NCBI GenBank assembly: GCA_031290855.1
Contig: JAISLM010000090.1
Span: 1-17,601 of the forward strand
Source of the DNA: Spirochaetaceae bacterium
Lineage (GTDB): Bacteria > Spirochaetota > Spirochaetia > Treponematales > Breznakiellaceae
DNA length: 17,601 bases
Direction of reading: 5' to 3'
Both the position numbers and the translations under genes were made by a program. The notes beneath the pieces were generated by a model that saw only the letters and a program-made list of their open reading frames with translations, ran no database searches and was not told the DNA's origin. How positions within the stretch are numbered: position 1 is the first letter of the stretch; every line of letters begins with the position of its first letter. Positions 1 through 6,998 of the stretch are shown here, in pieces.

Positions 1-225
1 GATTTAAGTCGGGATGGGGTCAGACCCCGACGCCTGTTTTTTTAAGTTTTTTCAAAAAAAATCCGGGGCATTTTGACACGGTAAACGTGGGGAAACGGGA
101 CAAACCGTGCGGCAGGATAAGGCGGGAGGCTTCCGGGGCGGGGGCCGGCGGGAGCCTCCTCCCAGAAGCCGACATCCCCCGGCAGACTCGAAAGCCCTCC
201 ACTCACCTCTCACTGACCATCGCTC

Positions 226-250
226 TAAATCATTACCGGGTAACGATTTA
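226..250. repeat. Near-palindrome at repeat-unit junction (first copy)
   Basis: The junction between units 1 and 2 reads TAAATCATTACC then a G then GGTAACGATTTA. The arms are complementary at all but one position. It spans the unit boundary at 245, so the palindrome is made by joining two units. Confidence 0.7.
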
Positions 251-469
251 AGTCGGGATGGGGTCAGACCCCGACGCCTGTTTTTTTAAGTTTTTTCAAA
301 AAAAATCCGGGGCATTTTGACACGGCAAACGTGGGGAAACGGGACAAACCGTGCGGCGGGATAAGGCGGGAGGCTTCCGGGGCGGGGGCCGGCGGGAGCC
401 TCCTCCCAGAAGCCGCCATCCCCCGGCAGACTCGACAGTCCTCCCCTAACTGCCCATTGTTCATCGCTC

Positions 470-494
470 TAAATCATTACCAGGTAACGATTTA
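470..494. repeat. Near-palindrome at repeat-unit junction (second copy)
   Basis: Same structure as at 226-250, with the centre A-G in place of G-G. It marks the junction of units 2 and 3 at 489. Confidence 0.7.
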
Positions 495-570
495 AGTCGG
501 GATGGGGTCAGACCCCGACGCCTGTTTTTTTAAGTTTTTTCAAAAAAATCCGGGGCATTTTGACCCGGCA

Positions 571-781
571 AACGGGGCAAGCCGCGGGCCCGGGAGCGAG
601 GGGGAGGTTTTGACTAACGTGTCAGTCCACGGGTACCGCGCCGAACCTTCGGTTCGCGCTTGCCGCACGAAGGCTCATTCGGCGGGTAAGCGCTGTTGCC
701 CTGCGTAACGCCCCGCCTAGAAGCACCTGTTCAAAACTATGGAACTCACGTTAATTCTCAGGCAGGGGCCGCTTTGCGCGT
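571..781. other. Intergenic stretch without a gene
   Basis: This lies between the tandem repeat and the end of the outer-membrane protein gene. It holds one copy of the dispersed repeat (636-688). I see no coding frame, tRNA or convincing terminator in the rest; the open frames overlap the repeat and carry no recognisable motif. Confidence 0.6.
636..688 (+). repeat. Dispersed repeat, copy A
   Basis: Contains the small palindrome GAACCTTCGGTTC, then GCGCTTGCCGC and AGGCTCATTCGG. It matches 16112-16165 almost base for base apart from about four substitutions after the CGC, and more loosely 3510-3566. It ends in GCGGG but lacks the GGGGTCTGCTCCCC part that the other two copies have. Confidence 0.75.
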
Positions 782-1633
782 TCATTTTTCATTATACGAA
801 AAGGTAAGGCCGGCGGAGGCGCGGAAGAATACCCTTACGTTGGGAAGTTTGTCGGTATTGAACGGCATTTCCCCTTCGAAAAACCACGCGAAAGTGCGGC
901 TCGCCTGGTTGAAAAACCGCAGCCCTATGATGAACATTTCAAAAGAAAGGTCTTCCGGCACGGAGGCGGACTCTATCTTGCGGGACAGACTCTGCTTGCC
1001 AAAGATTAAACCTATGCGGTAGGGAGTGTTTTTTGAATACATCTCCATCGTCAGCCTGTACATCGTGCGCGACCTGTGTATTTTTAACGCGCCGCTAAGC
1101 TGCTCTATGTACTCCCTAAGCTCAAAATCAAAGGTAAAAAGGATATGCGGTATCCAAAATCCGCCCTGTGCGCCGAATAGTTTACGGGTGGCGGTCTCGG
1201 CGCTGTCCGAGCCGCCGTCCAGACTGGATGCGATGCTCGCGTTCGCAAAAAAAACGCCGGGAAACTCGAAACCGGCCCGGCCCGAAAACCCGGCGTCCAA
1301 CGTCTTAAAGGTAAAATCGCTGTCCCCGATGAAAAAGCCAAGCCCGATGTTCACGTTTCCAAATTTATACCCTACATTGCCCGAAACCGTATTAAGCCAG
1401 ATCGGATCGTAGAGCGCCCTGATGCCATAACTGTACTCGACCGCAAAATCCCCCCTGAGCTCCGCAAAATAGAGGGGCAGCAGTTCCGGCTCAAACGTGT
1501 CACCCGCCGGATCTTCGTTTTTGGGAGAGTACGAGGTTTTGTCGATACCGCCGCCGACCGTGATGTCAATTGGATTGGTTTGCCTGGGGTGGAAAAGGAA
1601 TAGGCATAGTACGAGCAGCGCTTTATTTTTCAT
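782..1633 (-). CDS. Probable outer-membrane beta-barrel protein, unknown function
   Basis: Encodes 283 residues. The N-terminus has a short basic start and a hydrophobic run (ALLVLCLFLF), consistent with an export signal, although HPRQTNP after it is not a typical cleavage site. The rest is rich in alternating hydrophobic/polar stretches and glycine-aromatic pairs (VGYKFGNVNIGLGFFIG, GRAGFEFPGVFF, FFRASAGLTFSY), typical of amphipathic beta strands of a barrel. The last strand ends close to the C-terminus. I recognise no named family. The start ATG overlaps the acylphosphatase stop (ATGA at 1630-1633), so translation is probably coupled, and GGTGG lies about 10 bases upstream. It is the last gene of the rplM-rpsI-recX-acyP run. 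The function is unknown, and the barrel call is inferred from composition. Confidence 0.7.
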   Translation of the reverse strand: MKNKALLVLCLFLFHPRQTNPIDITVGGGIDKTSYSPKNEDPAGDTFEPELLPLYFAELRGDFAVEYSYGIRALYDPIWLNTVSGNVGYKFGNVNIGLGFFIGDSDFTFKTLDAGFSGRAGFEFPGVFFANASIASSLDGGSDSAETATRKLFGAQGGFWIPHILFTFDFELREYIEQLSGALKIHRSRTMYRLTMEMYSKNTPYRIGLIFGKQSLSRKIESASVPEDLSFEMFIIGLRFFNQASRTFAWFFEGEMPFNTDKLPNVRVFFRASAGLTFSYNEK

Positions 1634-1914
1634 CTGTCATAATCCACCGCAAAACCCCTGTATGTGCCGCACGGCTCGCGCCAGCTTATGTTTACGGAGT
1701 CGACCCTGCCGTTAGGCGGCCCCTTGTGCAGCCATGAAAGGAATTTTTTCAGATTTTCCGGTTCGCCTTCCGCGCGTACTTCCACCTCGCCCATGGGCTT
1801 GTTGCGAATCCAGCCCTTTACGCCCAGCCGCTCGGCTTCTGAGCAGGCATAGTAACGAAAGCCTACATGCTGAACCCTGCCCCGCACGATTGCGTCAAAA
1901 GCGGCGCTGTCCAT
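1630..1914 (-). CDS. acyP: Acylphosphatase
   Basis: Encodes 94 residues, the usual length for this family, which hydrolyses the carboxyl-phosphate bond of acylphosphates in the cytoplasm. The phosphate-binding loop is IVRGRVQHVGFRYY. The family consensus has RVQGVGFR, so a His replaces the middle Gly while the catalytic Arg is kept. The second motif, GWIRNKPMGEVEVRAEG, carries the catalytic Asn. I chose the ATG at 1914 because GGGAG sits 8 bases upstream and because acylphosphatases begin about 8-10 residues before the loop. An ATG nine codons upstream (1941) overlaps the recX stop by ATGA but has no ribosome binding site. The stop overlaps the start of the downstream membrane-protein gene. 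The identification is secure. The physiological role of acylphosphatase in bacteria is unclear. Confidence 0.93.
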   Translation of the reverse strand: MDSAAFDAIVRGRVQHVGFRYYACSEAERLGVKGWIRNKPMGEVEVRAEGEPENLKKFLSWLHKGPPNGRVDSVNISWREPCGTYRGFAVDYDR

Positions 1915-1922
1915 AAGATTTT

Positions 1923-1927
1923 CTCCC
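1923..1927 (-). promoter_or_regulatory. Ribosome binding site deciding the acyP start
   Basis: GGGAG on the minus strand, 8 bases before the ATG at 1914. It favours this start over the upstream in-frame ATG at 1941. Confidence 0.6.
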
Positions 1928-1937
1928 GCAAACAGAT

Positions 1938-2399
1938 TCATTCATCAAAAAAACGGTCCAGGGCTTCCGCGCTAAAGCCGTCAAAACAGAGTTTTTCCCG
2001 TGCGGCGCTACCGTTCACCGTGTCGCAGATGCCTTTCTTTTTGGCGAAGCGCCGCAAAAGCGCAAGCTGAACCTCCGCGCTAAGCGCTTCTTTCAACGCG
2101 GCAACGGCGGCGCCGTGCCCGATCCCTTTGCCGCGCAGAGAACACAGAAGCTCACGGGGGGAGTCGGCCCTGCGTTTTATCCGCGAAGTAACCCAAAGCC
2201 GGGCATAACGCTGATCGTCAAGCATTCCTGTTTTGACCAGCGTGTCAACTGCGGAACGTATCTCGTCCCGGCTGTATCCTTTTTTTTGAAGTTTTAATGA
2301 AAGCCCCAAACTAAACTGTTCTGCGCGGGCCACCAGACGCAGGGCGTCCCGCAATGCGGGCGGCGGCCCGGCTTGCCCGTCCGTACAAAACCCTTCCAT
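1938..2399 (-). CDS. recX: Regulatory protein RecX
   Basis: Encodes 153 residues, the common RecX length. RecX binds RecA filaments and limits recombinase and coprotease activity. The typical features are an N-terminal ARAEQFSLGLSLKLQKKGY segment (residues ~25-43), a VDTLVKTGMLDDQRYARLWV helix repeat, and RIKRRADSPRELLCSLRGKGI. These correspond to the family's YA..W...R...G...L...L..KGI pattern. The C-terminal helices (LLRRFAKKKG) also fit. The start has GGAGGA 11 bases upstream, a slightly long spacing; an in-frame stop lies a little further upstream, so a much longer protein is excluded. It follows rpsI after 96 bp and is 23 bp upstream of acyP. recA is not in the window. The recX-acyP pairing behind ribosomal genes is not an arrangement I recognise. 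Confidence 0.88.
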   Translation of the reverse strand: MEGFCTDGQAGPPPALRDALRLVARAEQFSLGLSLKLQKKGYSRDEIRSAVDTLVKTGMLDDQRYARLWVTSRIKRRADSPRELLCSLRGKGIGHGAAVAALKEALSAEVQLALLRRFAKKKGICDTVNGSAAREKLCFDGFSAEALDRFFDE

Positions 2400-2495
2400 A
2401 CGTTATTTTGTCCTCCGCACGAAACTTATCGCCCCGTTCCCATAAGGACATTCCAGACAAAGAGGACGCTCTCCTTTCCGCAGATGAAAGGCAAA

Positions 2496-2888
2496 TTAAC
2501 GTTTAGAGAATTGAAAACGTCTGCGTGCGCCTGCCTGTCCGTACTTTTTGCGTTCAACCATACGACTGTCGCGGGTTAAAAAACCGTTGGCGCGCAGGCT
2601 GGCATAGTTGGCCTCGTCTACATGACAGAGGGCGCGGGCGAGACCGTGACGGCAGGCTCCGGCCTGACCATTAACTCCACCGCCGTATACATTGATAAGC
2701 ACATCGAATTTGTTTTCTCCCGCGATAACCATCAGGGGGGCTTTTACCACATTGATATGTTCGACCTGGGGGAAATATTCATTCAAAACCTTGCCGTTGA
2801 CGGTAAATTTACCGCTGCCGTCGCGCACATAGACGCGGGCAACGGAAGTTTTTCGTCTGCCTGTTCCAATACCAAGATTTCTAACCAC
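2496..2888 (-). CDS. rpsI: 30S ribosomal protein S9
   Basis: Encodes 130 residues when started at the GTG at 2888, the standard S9 length. An ATG 19 codons upstream is open, but that extension overlaps the end of rplM and has no homology. AAGAGG lies 6 bases before the GTG, so GTG is the start. Landmarks are GIGTGRRKTSVARVYVRDGSG near the N-terminus, GGGVNGQAGACRHGLARAL in the middle, and the basic tail MVERKKYGQAGARRRFQFSKR whose final SKR reaches into the decoding centre near the P-site tRNA. The usual tail has GQKGARARFQFSKR; here Ala replaces Lys and Arg replaces Ala. The gene directly follows rplM, the conserved rplM-rpsI pair. Confidence 0.97.
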   Translation of the reverse strand: MVRNLGIGTGRRKTSVARVYVRDGSGKFTVNGKVLNEYFPQVEHINVVKAPLMVIAGENKFDVLINVYGGGVNGQAGACRHGLARALCHVDEANYASLRANGFLTRDSRMVERKKYGQAGARRRFQFSKR

Positions 2889-2894
2889 AAAATA

Positions 2895-2900
2895 CCTCTT
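2895..2900 (-). promoter_or_regulatory. Ribosome binding site selecting the GTG start of rpsI
   Basis: AAGAGG on the minus strand, 6 bases upstream of the GTG at 2888 and overlapping the TAA stop of rplM (2899-2901). Confidence 0.75.
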
Positions 2901-3327
2901 AAAAATCGATCTTTTCAGGATTTTGCGCGGCGTGCGGATGCTCACTGCCCGCGTAAATTTTTACGTTATTGAAGATCTTTCTGCCCAGCGGTCCCTTGGG
3001 CAGCATACCGCGGATAGCCGCCTCCAGCGGTGCGGTAGGATGCCGTTCCGCAAGTTCCCTGTACGTCCGGGTTTTAAGACCGCCCGGAAAACCGGTATGG
3101 TGATGGTACAGCTTATTTTCGTACTTCCGCCCGCTGACGGTAATCTTAGCGGCATTTATCAGTACTAGATAATCGCCAAGCTCGTGATTGCGGGCAAATA
3201 TAGCCTTTTCCTTCCCACGGACAATGGACGCCGCTTTTGCCGCGATACGCCCCAGAGCCTTTCCTTCCGCATCAATGAGAAACCACTTACGCTCGGCGCA
3301 GGCTGGTTTTACAAAAATCGTTTTCAT
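2899..3327 (-). CDS. rplM: 50S ribosomal protein L13
   Basis: Encodes 142 residues, exactly the usual bacterial L13 length. L13 is an early-assembly 23S rRNA-binding protein. Characteristic segments are ERKWFLIDAEGKALGRIAAKAA (residues ~12-33), GDYLVLINAAKITVSGRKYENKLYHHHTGFPGG, LAERHPTAPLEAAIRGMLPKGPLGR and VKIYAGSEHPHAAQNP. The ATG start has no visible purine-rich binding site: the eight bases before it are AAAAAACT. A promoter-like element lies immediately upstream, so the transcript may be very short-leadered or leaderless. It is followed after 10 bp by rpsI. Confidence 0.97.
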   Translation of the reverse strand: MKTIFVKPACAERKWFLIDAEGKALGRIAAKAASIVRGKEKAIFARNHELGDYLVLINAAKITVSGRKYENKLYHHHTGFPGGLKTRTYRELAERHPTAPLEAAIRGMLPKGPLGRKIFNNVKIYAGSEHPHAAQNPEKIDF

Positions 3328-3335
3328 AGTTTTTT

Positions 3336-3365
3336 AGTATGCCGTAAAGGATAAAAAAGAGTCAA
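3336..3365 (-). promoter_or_regulatory. Sigma-70-type promoter for rplM-rpsI
   Basis: On the minus strand, TTGACT (3365-3360) matches the -35 consensus at five of six bases. An 18-base spacer separates it from CATACT (3341-3336), which matches the -10 at four of six. The -10 ends only 8 bases before the rplM ATG, so transcription should begin at or very near the start codon. Confidence 0.5.
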
Positions 3366-3424
3366 GGGATCGCGGGGCTGTTTTTCCATTCCTTCTTCTT
3401 TAATTCTTTACGTTTCAAACTTCC

Positions 3425-3442
3425 CGCGCCATGGATGGCGCG
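3425..3442. repeat. Perfect 8-bp stem palindrome
   Basis: CGCGCCAT and ATGGCGCG flank a GG centre. No T-run follows on either strand, so it is not a convincing intrinsic terminator, although it lies downstream of trkH. Confidence 0.5.
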
Positions 3443-3509
3443 GCGCTGCGGCAAATTCGGGCCAAAAAATTTTTGCTGCTGCTAAATTTATACATATATT
3501 CTAAAACCA

Positions 3510-3566
3510 GTTTATTCGCAGTGGGGTCTGCTCCCCCGCCCCTTAGGTTCGCGCTTGCCACGCGGC
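3510..3566 (+). repeat. Dispersed repeat, copy B
   Basis: Reads TTTATTCGCAGTGGGGTCTG, then CTCCCCC, GCC, CTTAGGTTCGCGCTTGCC and ACGCGG. The parts match the compound copy at 16088-16191 in the same order as its first unit. It ends about 16 bp before the trkH stop codon. Confidence 0.7.
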
Positions 3567-3581
3567 GCTGGCGGCCTTGGC

Positions 3582-5027
3582 TTACGTGCGCCAGAAACCG
3601 GGGGTGAACATGACGAGGACCGTCCATATTTCCAGACGGCCCGCTATCATCACGAAACAGAACAGCCATTTTACGCCGTCGCTGAAGAAGCCGTAGTTTT
3701 GTGCGGGGCCTATGCCGCCGAAGCCCGTTCCCACGTTGCCCAGAATCGAAAGTGCGGCGCTGAACGAGGTGAACAAGTCTACGCCGCTTGCAGCCGTGAC
3801 AAACGTTGTTACAAACACTATCGAAAAATACAGAAACATGAAACCCGCCACGCCGTACACCACGTCCTTGCGGCCTATCTTGTTGTTGAGCCGTACGCTG
3901 AACACGCCGCGCGGGTATATCATGCGGCGCAGTTCGTTTACACCCTGCTTCCACAGCACGGCGTGGCGGATCACTTTTACGCCGCAGGCCGTCGAGCCGG
4001 AACAGCCGCCTATGAACATCAGCGCGAACAGTACCGCCTGGGCTCCGGCGGGCCATTTTTCGTAGTTGGCGGCGGCGTTTCCCGTCGTGGAAAGTATCGA
4101 GGCGCTCTGAAAGGCCGCGTAACGAAGCGCCGTGAACGGGGAAGCGTACAGCGGAAAGATGTTTACGGCGATCAGGAGGCAGGATACCGCAAATATTAAA
4201 AGGTAGGCGCGCGCTTCCGTGTTGTAAAACACATCCTTTATCTTTCCGCGCAGTATGCGGAAGTACATGTTGAAGTTGAAGCCGGCGAGCAGCATGAACA
4301 CGGTGGTAACCGTGTCGATATACGCCGAATTGTAGTAACGCAGGCCTTCGTTTTTCGTGCTTACCCCGCCTGTCGCGAGTATCGACAGCGCGTTGCAGGC
4401 TGCGTCGAAGCTGTCCATGCCGCCTGATAGATAGAGCAGGAAGAGCGCCAGCGTGAACGAGAGGTACACGAGCGAGAGGACTTTTGCGGTTTGTGTTATC
4501 TTAGGCGTGATCCTTTCTTTTTCAGGGCCGGCCGTTTCCGCCTTGACGAGCTGGAAGCCGCCCACGCCGAGGAGGGGCAGCAGGGCGACCGTCAGCATTA
4601 TGATGCCGATGCCGCCCGTCCAGTGGCTTATCGCGCGCCATAGGAGCAGGGAGCGCGGTAGGGCTTCGGTATCGGGGATGCTTGTCGCGCCGGTCGACGC
4701 GAAGCCGCAGACGCTTTCGAACACGGCGTCCGTGAAGCGTATTCCCTCGCCGCTCAGGTAGTAGGGCAGGGAACCGAGCAGGCTTAAAAAGATCCACGTC
4801 ATCGATACCAAAAAAAAGCCGTCCCGGCCCGCCGGCGGTACGGGGCGGCGCGCGATCAAAAACAGCGCCGGTATGCTCAGCGCCAGCGCGATCAGCGCGG
4901 GAAACACGAGGGCGGGAAGCGTCCGTGTCTCGCCGTGGAGGAGGGCGTACAGTATCGGCGGAATCAGCATCGGCGCCAGGATGCCCTGCACGAAGAGCGG
5001 GATACGCAGCAGTTTCAGTTTTCGCAT
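3582..5027 (-). CDS. trkH: Trk-type K+ transporter membrane subunit TrkH
   Basis: Encodes 481 residues, against about 483 for E. coli TrkH. It is an inner-membrane K+ channel-like subunit with four pore-loop repeats. All four selectivity-filter segments are visible: STGAT at ~111-115, TGGVS at ~219-223, STTGN at ~313-317 and NVGTG at ~431-435. The conserved GGCSGSTACGVKVIRH of the third repeat (~340-355) is present, with the Arg involved in gating. An NH2-terminal hydrophobic hairpin precedes the first pore repeat, as in the family. The regulatory nucleotide-binding partner TrkA is not in the window. The gene follows the upstream 625-residue protein by 42 bp on the same strand. The start ATG has only a weak GGG upstream. 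The predicted C-terminus ends right after the last membrane segment (TPGFWRT), close to the inserted repeat copy B. Confidence 0.95.
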   Translation of the reverse strand: MRKLKLLRIPLFVQGILAPMLIPPILYALLHGETRTLPALVFPALIALALSIPALFLIARRPVPPAGRDGFFLVSMTWIFLSLLGSLPYYLSGEGIRFTDAVFESVCGFASTGATSIPDTEALPRSLLLWRAISHWTGGIGIIMLTVALLPLLGVGGFQLVKAETAGPEKERITPKITQTAKVLSLVYLSFTLALFLLYLSGGMDSFDAACNALSILATGGVSTKNEGLRYYNSAYIDTVTTVFMLLAGFNFNMYFRILRGKIKDVFYNTEARAYLLIFAVSCLLIAVNIFPLYASPFTALRYAAFQSASILSTTGNAAANYEKWPAGAQAVLFALMFIGGCSGSTACGVKVIRHAVLWKQGVNELRRMIYPRGVFSVRLNNKIGRKDVVYGVAGFMFLYFSIVFVTTFVTAASGVDLFTSFSAALSILGNVGTGFGGIGPAQNYGFFSDGVKWLFCFVMIAGRLEIWTVLVMFTPGFWRT

Positions 5028-5069
5028 ACGCCATTGTACCCGCGCGTCGGAGGATGCGTTAAGGGCGCT

Positions 5070-6947
5070 CTAGTCCAGCAGGTTTTTTGTTATGTACAGC
5101 TTTATGTAAATATGGAGGGAGGTTTTGTTTTTGATCCGGGACAGCGCCTGGTTTGCGTTTATAATACGCTCGGCAAGTTCGTCCAGCATGGAAGAGGTCA
5201 GGGCGTTTTGGCCGAAGGTCTTTATCGCATTCCGCATATAGTCCTTTATCGTCGTGTTCACGTCACGGATCAATTTTTCACGGGCTTCTTTGTTCAAAAG
5301 CTGATTCCAGCGATCGATGAGGCCGTCCATGTACTGGTCAACGGTAAAACCGTCCGGAACGATCTCGCTCGTCAGCTTTTGGACGGCGGCTTTTAGAAGC
5401 GGCCTCTGATCGTTTTCCGGCGATATTTCGGCTTCTTTGACGTACACGGATATTTTTTTGAGTTTGTATTTGAAGAATCTGGCAATTGATACGACTATCG
5501 GTATTGAATACCAGAACGGCAGCGACAATTTTGAGTAAAGCATCAGGCTTTCGCGCCGAAAACCAAACAGTTTCCTGAACGGTACCGGATCCCTGCCTTC
5601 AAAAAGTTTTTCGACTTTTGACGGGATGAGGCTGCCGGCAATCATTTCATTCTGTATCAGGGCGGTCAGCTTGTCATTCAGTATGATCGATACAAGCGGC
5701 GAATAAAGTCGGACAAGTTTTTGCAGTAGCCTCTCGAAATCCGCGTCGTTTTCCATCGCTTTTTCTTTACAGTAACGGCCAAGTATTTTTGTCCAGCGGT
5801 TTGTTATGTCGGTCTTTATCTTTGGCTGCAAATCCCTGAGGATGTACAAACAAAGCGCCAGCACCCTGTCTTTTCGCACGAAATATTCTTTTTTGTCCGT
5901 ATCCGTGTATTTCATTATATCAGGCGCTTTATCGTTCAACGGCGTCATTTTTTCATTTAGCCATTCTCTTAAATCTTCTTCCGTATAGCGCCGCAAAATA
6001 TAGATTCCGCCCGTCGTGGTGAATTTGAAAATATTGTCAAACGTATACATATAGGGGATTTCCGTCATCTTTTCCCCGATGTCGGCAAAAGCCGCGTCTT
6101 TATCACGCTTGTTGATCGCAAGAACCTTGTAATAATTGTTAAAACACAAAATCAGCGCTACCGACTGGTACAGCGCGACATTTTCGGGATACATTTCTTT
6201 GCTGCGATCAACCATGTCTCTGATCTGCGTTTTGATAAGCGGGCACAGAAAAAGCCATGCGGAAAATATAAAATCGTTCGCGGATTTCATCTCTTCTATG
6301 CATTTTGAATGATGCATCGCGATATTCTTGATGAACTCCTTTGCATGAAGCTCCTGACCCGGGAAGTGTATAATCAGTTTTTGTTTGTAAAAATCCAGCA
6401 TCATGTTTTTTTGCATTGATTTTTTTAGTTTTGACAGGGCCGCTTCCAGAACACGCTGCGGAATATGCGCCGGCAGTACCAGCGCGTTGCCGAAATTATC
6501 AGGGAATATTAATTTCAGCACTGGAAATATCGTTTTCTGAGGTTTGGAGAGATAATCTATGATGCCGGTTTCTACGGAAATTTCCCTGACATATTCCGGC
6601 GGAATTTTTGTACTTAAATTTTCTTCACTCAAAAAAGGCTTGTCACTCGTTTCATCTATCAAAAAATAAAAGCTTTCAATTTTTTCAACAAAAAAAATCG
6701 GCAGGAATATTCTTTGGTTCGACGCGTCTCCCTGGATTATGCATTTACCTTCGTCGGAAAGACGCGAAAGTTCCGCATAAATTTTTTCACGGGTGTTCTC
6801 AAGCCATTTCCGTATATACGGCGGCGCGTCGTTGCGCATGGCATTCCGCTGTAAAAACTGAACAAGCACGTTGACGGGTATGTAAGGCGAGTTGTTTCTG
6901 AGCGAATATGTGCGGATCAGGTCGTAAAATTCAATATTTTCCGGCAT
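5070..6947 (-). CDS. Uncharacterised 625-residue protein, spirochaete-type
   Basis: I recognise no catalytic motif. The protein is largely helical and charged, with no signal peptide. One hydrophobic stretch (LPFWYSIPIVVSIARFF, residues ~467-483) could associate with a membrane; most of the rest looks soluble. The N-terminus (EFYDLIRTYSLRNNSPYIPVNVLVQFLQR) and a winged-helix-like region (REKIYAELSRLSDEGKCIIQ) could support a small DNA- or protein-binding fold, but that is a guess. From memory it resembles large uncharacterised proteins annotated only in spirochaetes (possibly DUF5312), which I cannot verify. The gene lies between a TonB-dependent receptor gene (51 bp upstream) and trkH (42 bp downstream), all on the minus strand, so cotranscription is likely. 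No clear ribosome binding site precedes the ATG. Confidence 0.85.
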   Translation of the reverse strand: MPENIEFYDLIRTYSLRNNSPYIPVNVLVQFLQRNAMRNDAPPYIRKWLENTREKIYAELSRLSDEGKCIIQGDASNQRIFLPIFFVEKIESFYFLIDETSDKPFLSEENLSTKIPPEYVREISVETGIIDYLSKPQKTIFPVLKLIFPDNFGNALVLPAHIPQRVLEAALSKLKKSMQKNMMLDFYKQKLIIHFPGQELHAKEFIKNIAMHHSKCIEEMKSANDFIFSAWLFLCPLIKTQIRDMVDRSKEMYPENVALYQSVALILCFNNYYKVLAINKRDKDAAFADIGEKMTEIPYMYTFDNIFKFTTTGGIYILRRYTEEDLREWLNEKMTPLNDKAPDIMKYTDTDKKEYFVRKDRVLALCLYILRDLQPKIKTDITNRWTKILGRYCKEKAMENDADFERLLQKLVRLYSPLVSIILNDKLTALIQNEMIAGSLIPSKVEKLFEGRDPVPFRKLFGFRRESLMLYSKLSLPFWYSIPIVVSIARFFKYKLKKISVYVKEAEISPENDQRPLLKAAVQKLTSEIVPDGFTVDQYMDGLIDRWNQLLNKEAREKLIRDVNTTIKDYMRNAIKTFGQNALTSSMLDELAERIINANQALSRIKNKTSLHIYIKLYITKNLLD

Positions 6948-6998
6948 TGGTATGATTATCGGTAAACATGGTACATATCTAAAATTAGCCTAAACGGC

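Larger units (their letters stand above)
1..570. repeat. 244-bp tandem repeat, two full units plus partial third
   Basis: Units begin with GATTTAAGTCGGGATGGGG at 1, 245 and 489, an exact 244-bp period. Units 1 and 2 differ at scattered bases, mostly in the last 45 bp of the unit. Unit 3 follows them to about 570 and then diverges. Each unit contains a GGGGTC-A-GACCCC palindrome, T-rich and A-rich tracts, and a GC-rich hairpin whose arms are GGAGGCT and AGCCTCC. The first base of the window is the first base of a unit, so the array probably continues to the left. A reading frame of about 60 codons is open on the minus strand in units 1 and 2, but the unit differences change amino acids and unit 3 lacks one A of the poly-A tract, so I treat the repeat as non-coding. 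Confidence 0.9.
3328..3581. other. Intergenic region between trkH and rplM
   Basis: Contains the rplM promoter, a perfect small palindrome CGCGCCAT-GG-ATGGCGCG at 3425-3442 without a T-tract on either side, and dispersed repeat copy B, which runs almost up to the trkH stop codon. No gene was seen. Confidence 0.6.

Noticed and set aside
20..464. Two homologous short reading frames (about 60 codons) on the minus strand inside the tandem repeat
   Set aside because: Base differences between units mostly change amino acids, and the third unit loses one A in the poly-A tract, which shifts the frame. They look like by-products of the repeat.
1..570. CRISPR array
   Set aside because: The repeated unit is 244 bp with near-identical content throughout. 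There are no short repeats with unique spacers and no cas genes.
2460..2495. Terminator after rpsI
   Set aside because: A weak CCTTTC/GAAAGG stem is present but no T-run follows on the minus strand.
3555..4199. Plus-strand open frame of 214 codons opposite trkH
   Set aside because: It lies antisense to a well-supported transporter gene and has no recognisable motif. It is a GC-driven shadow.
4522..5034. Second minus-strand frame of 170 codons overlapping the start of trkH
   Set aside because: Arg/Pro-rich composition typical of an out-of-frame shadow. The TrkH frame has membrane segments and filter motifs.
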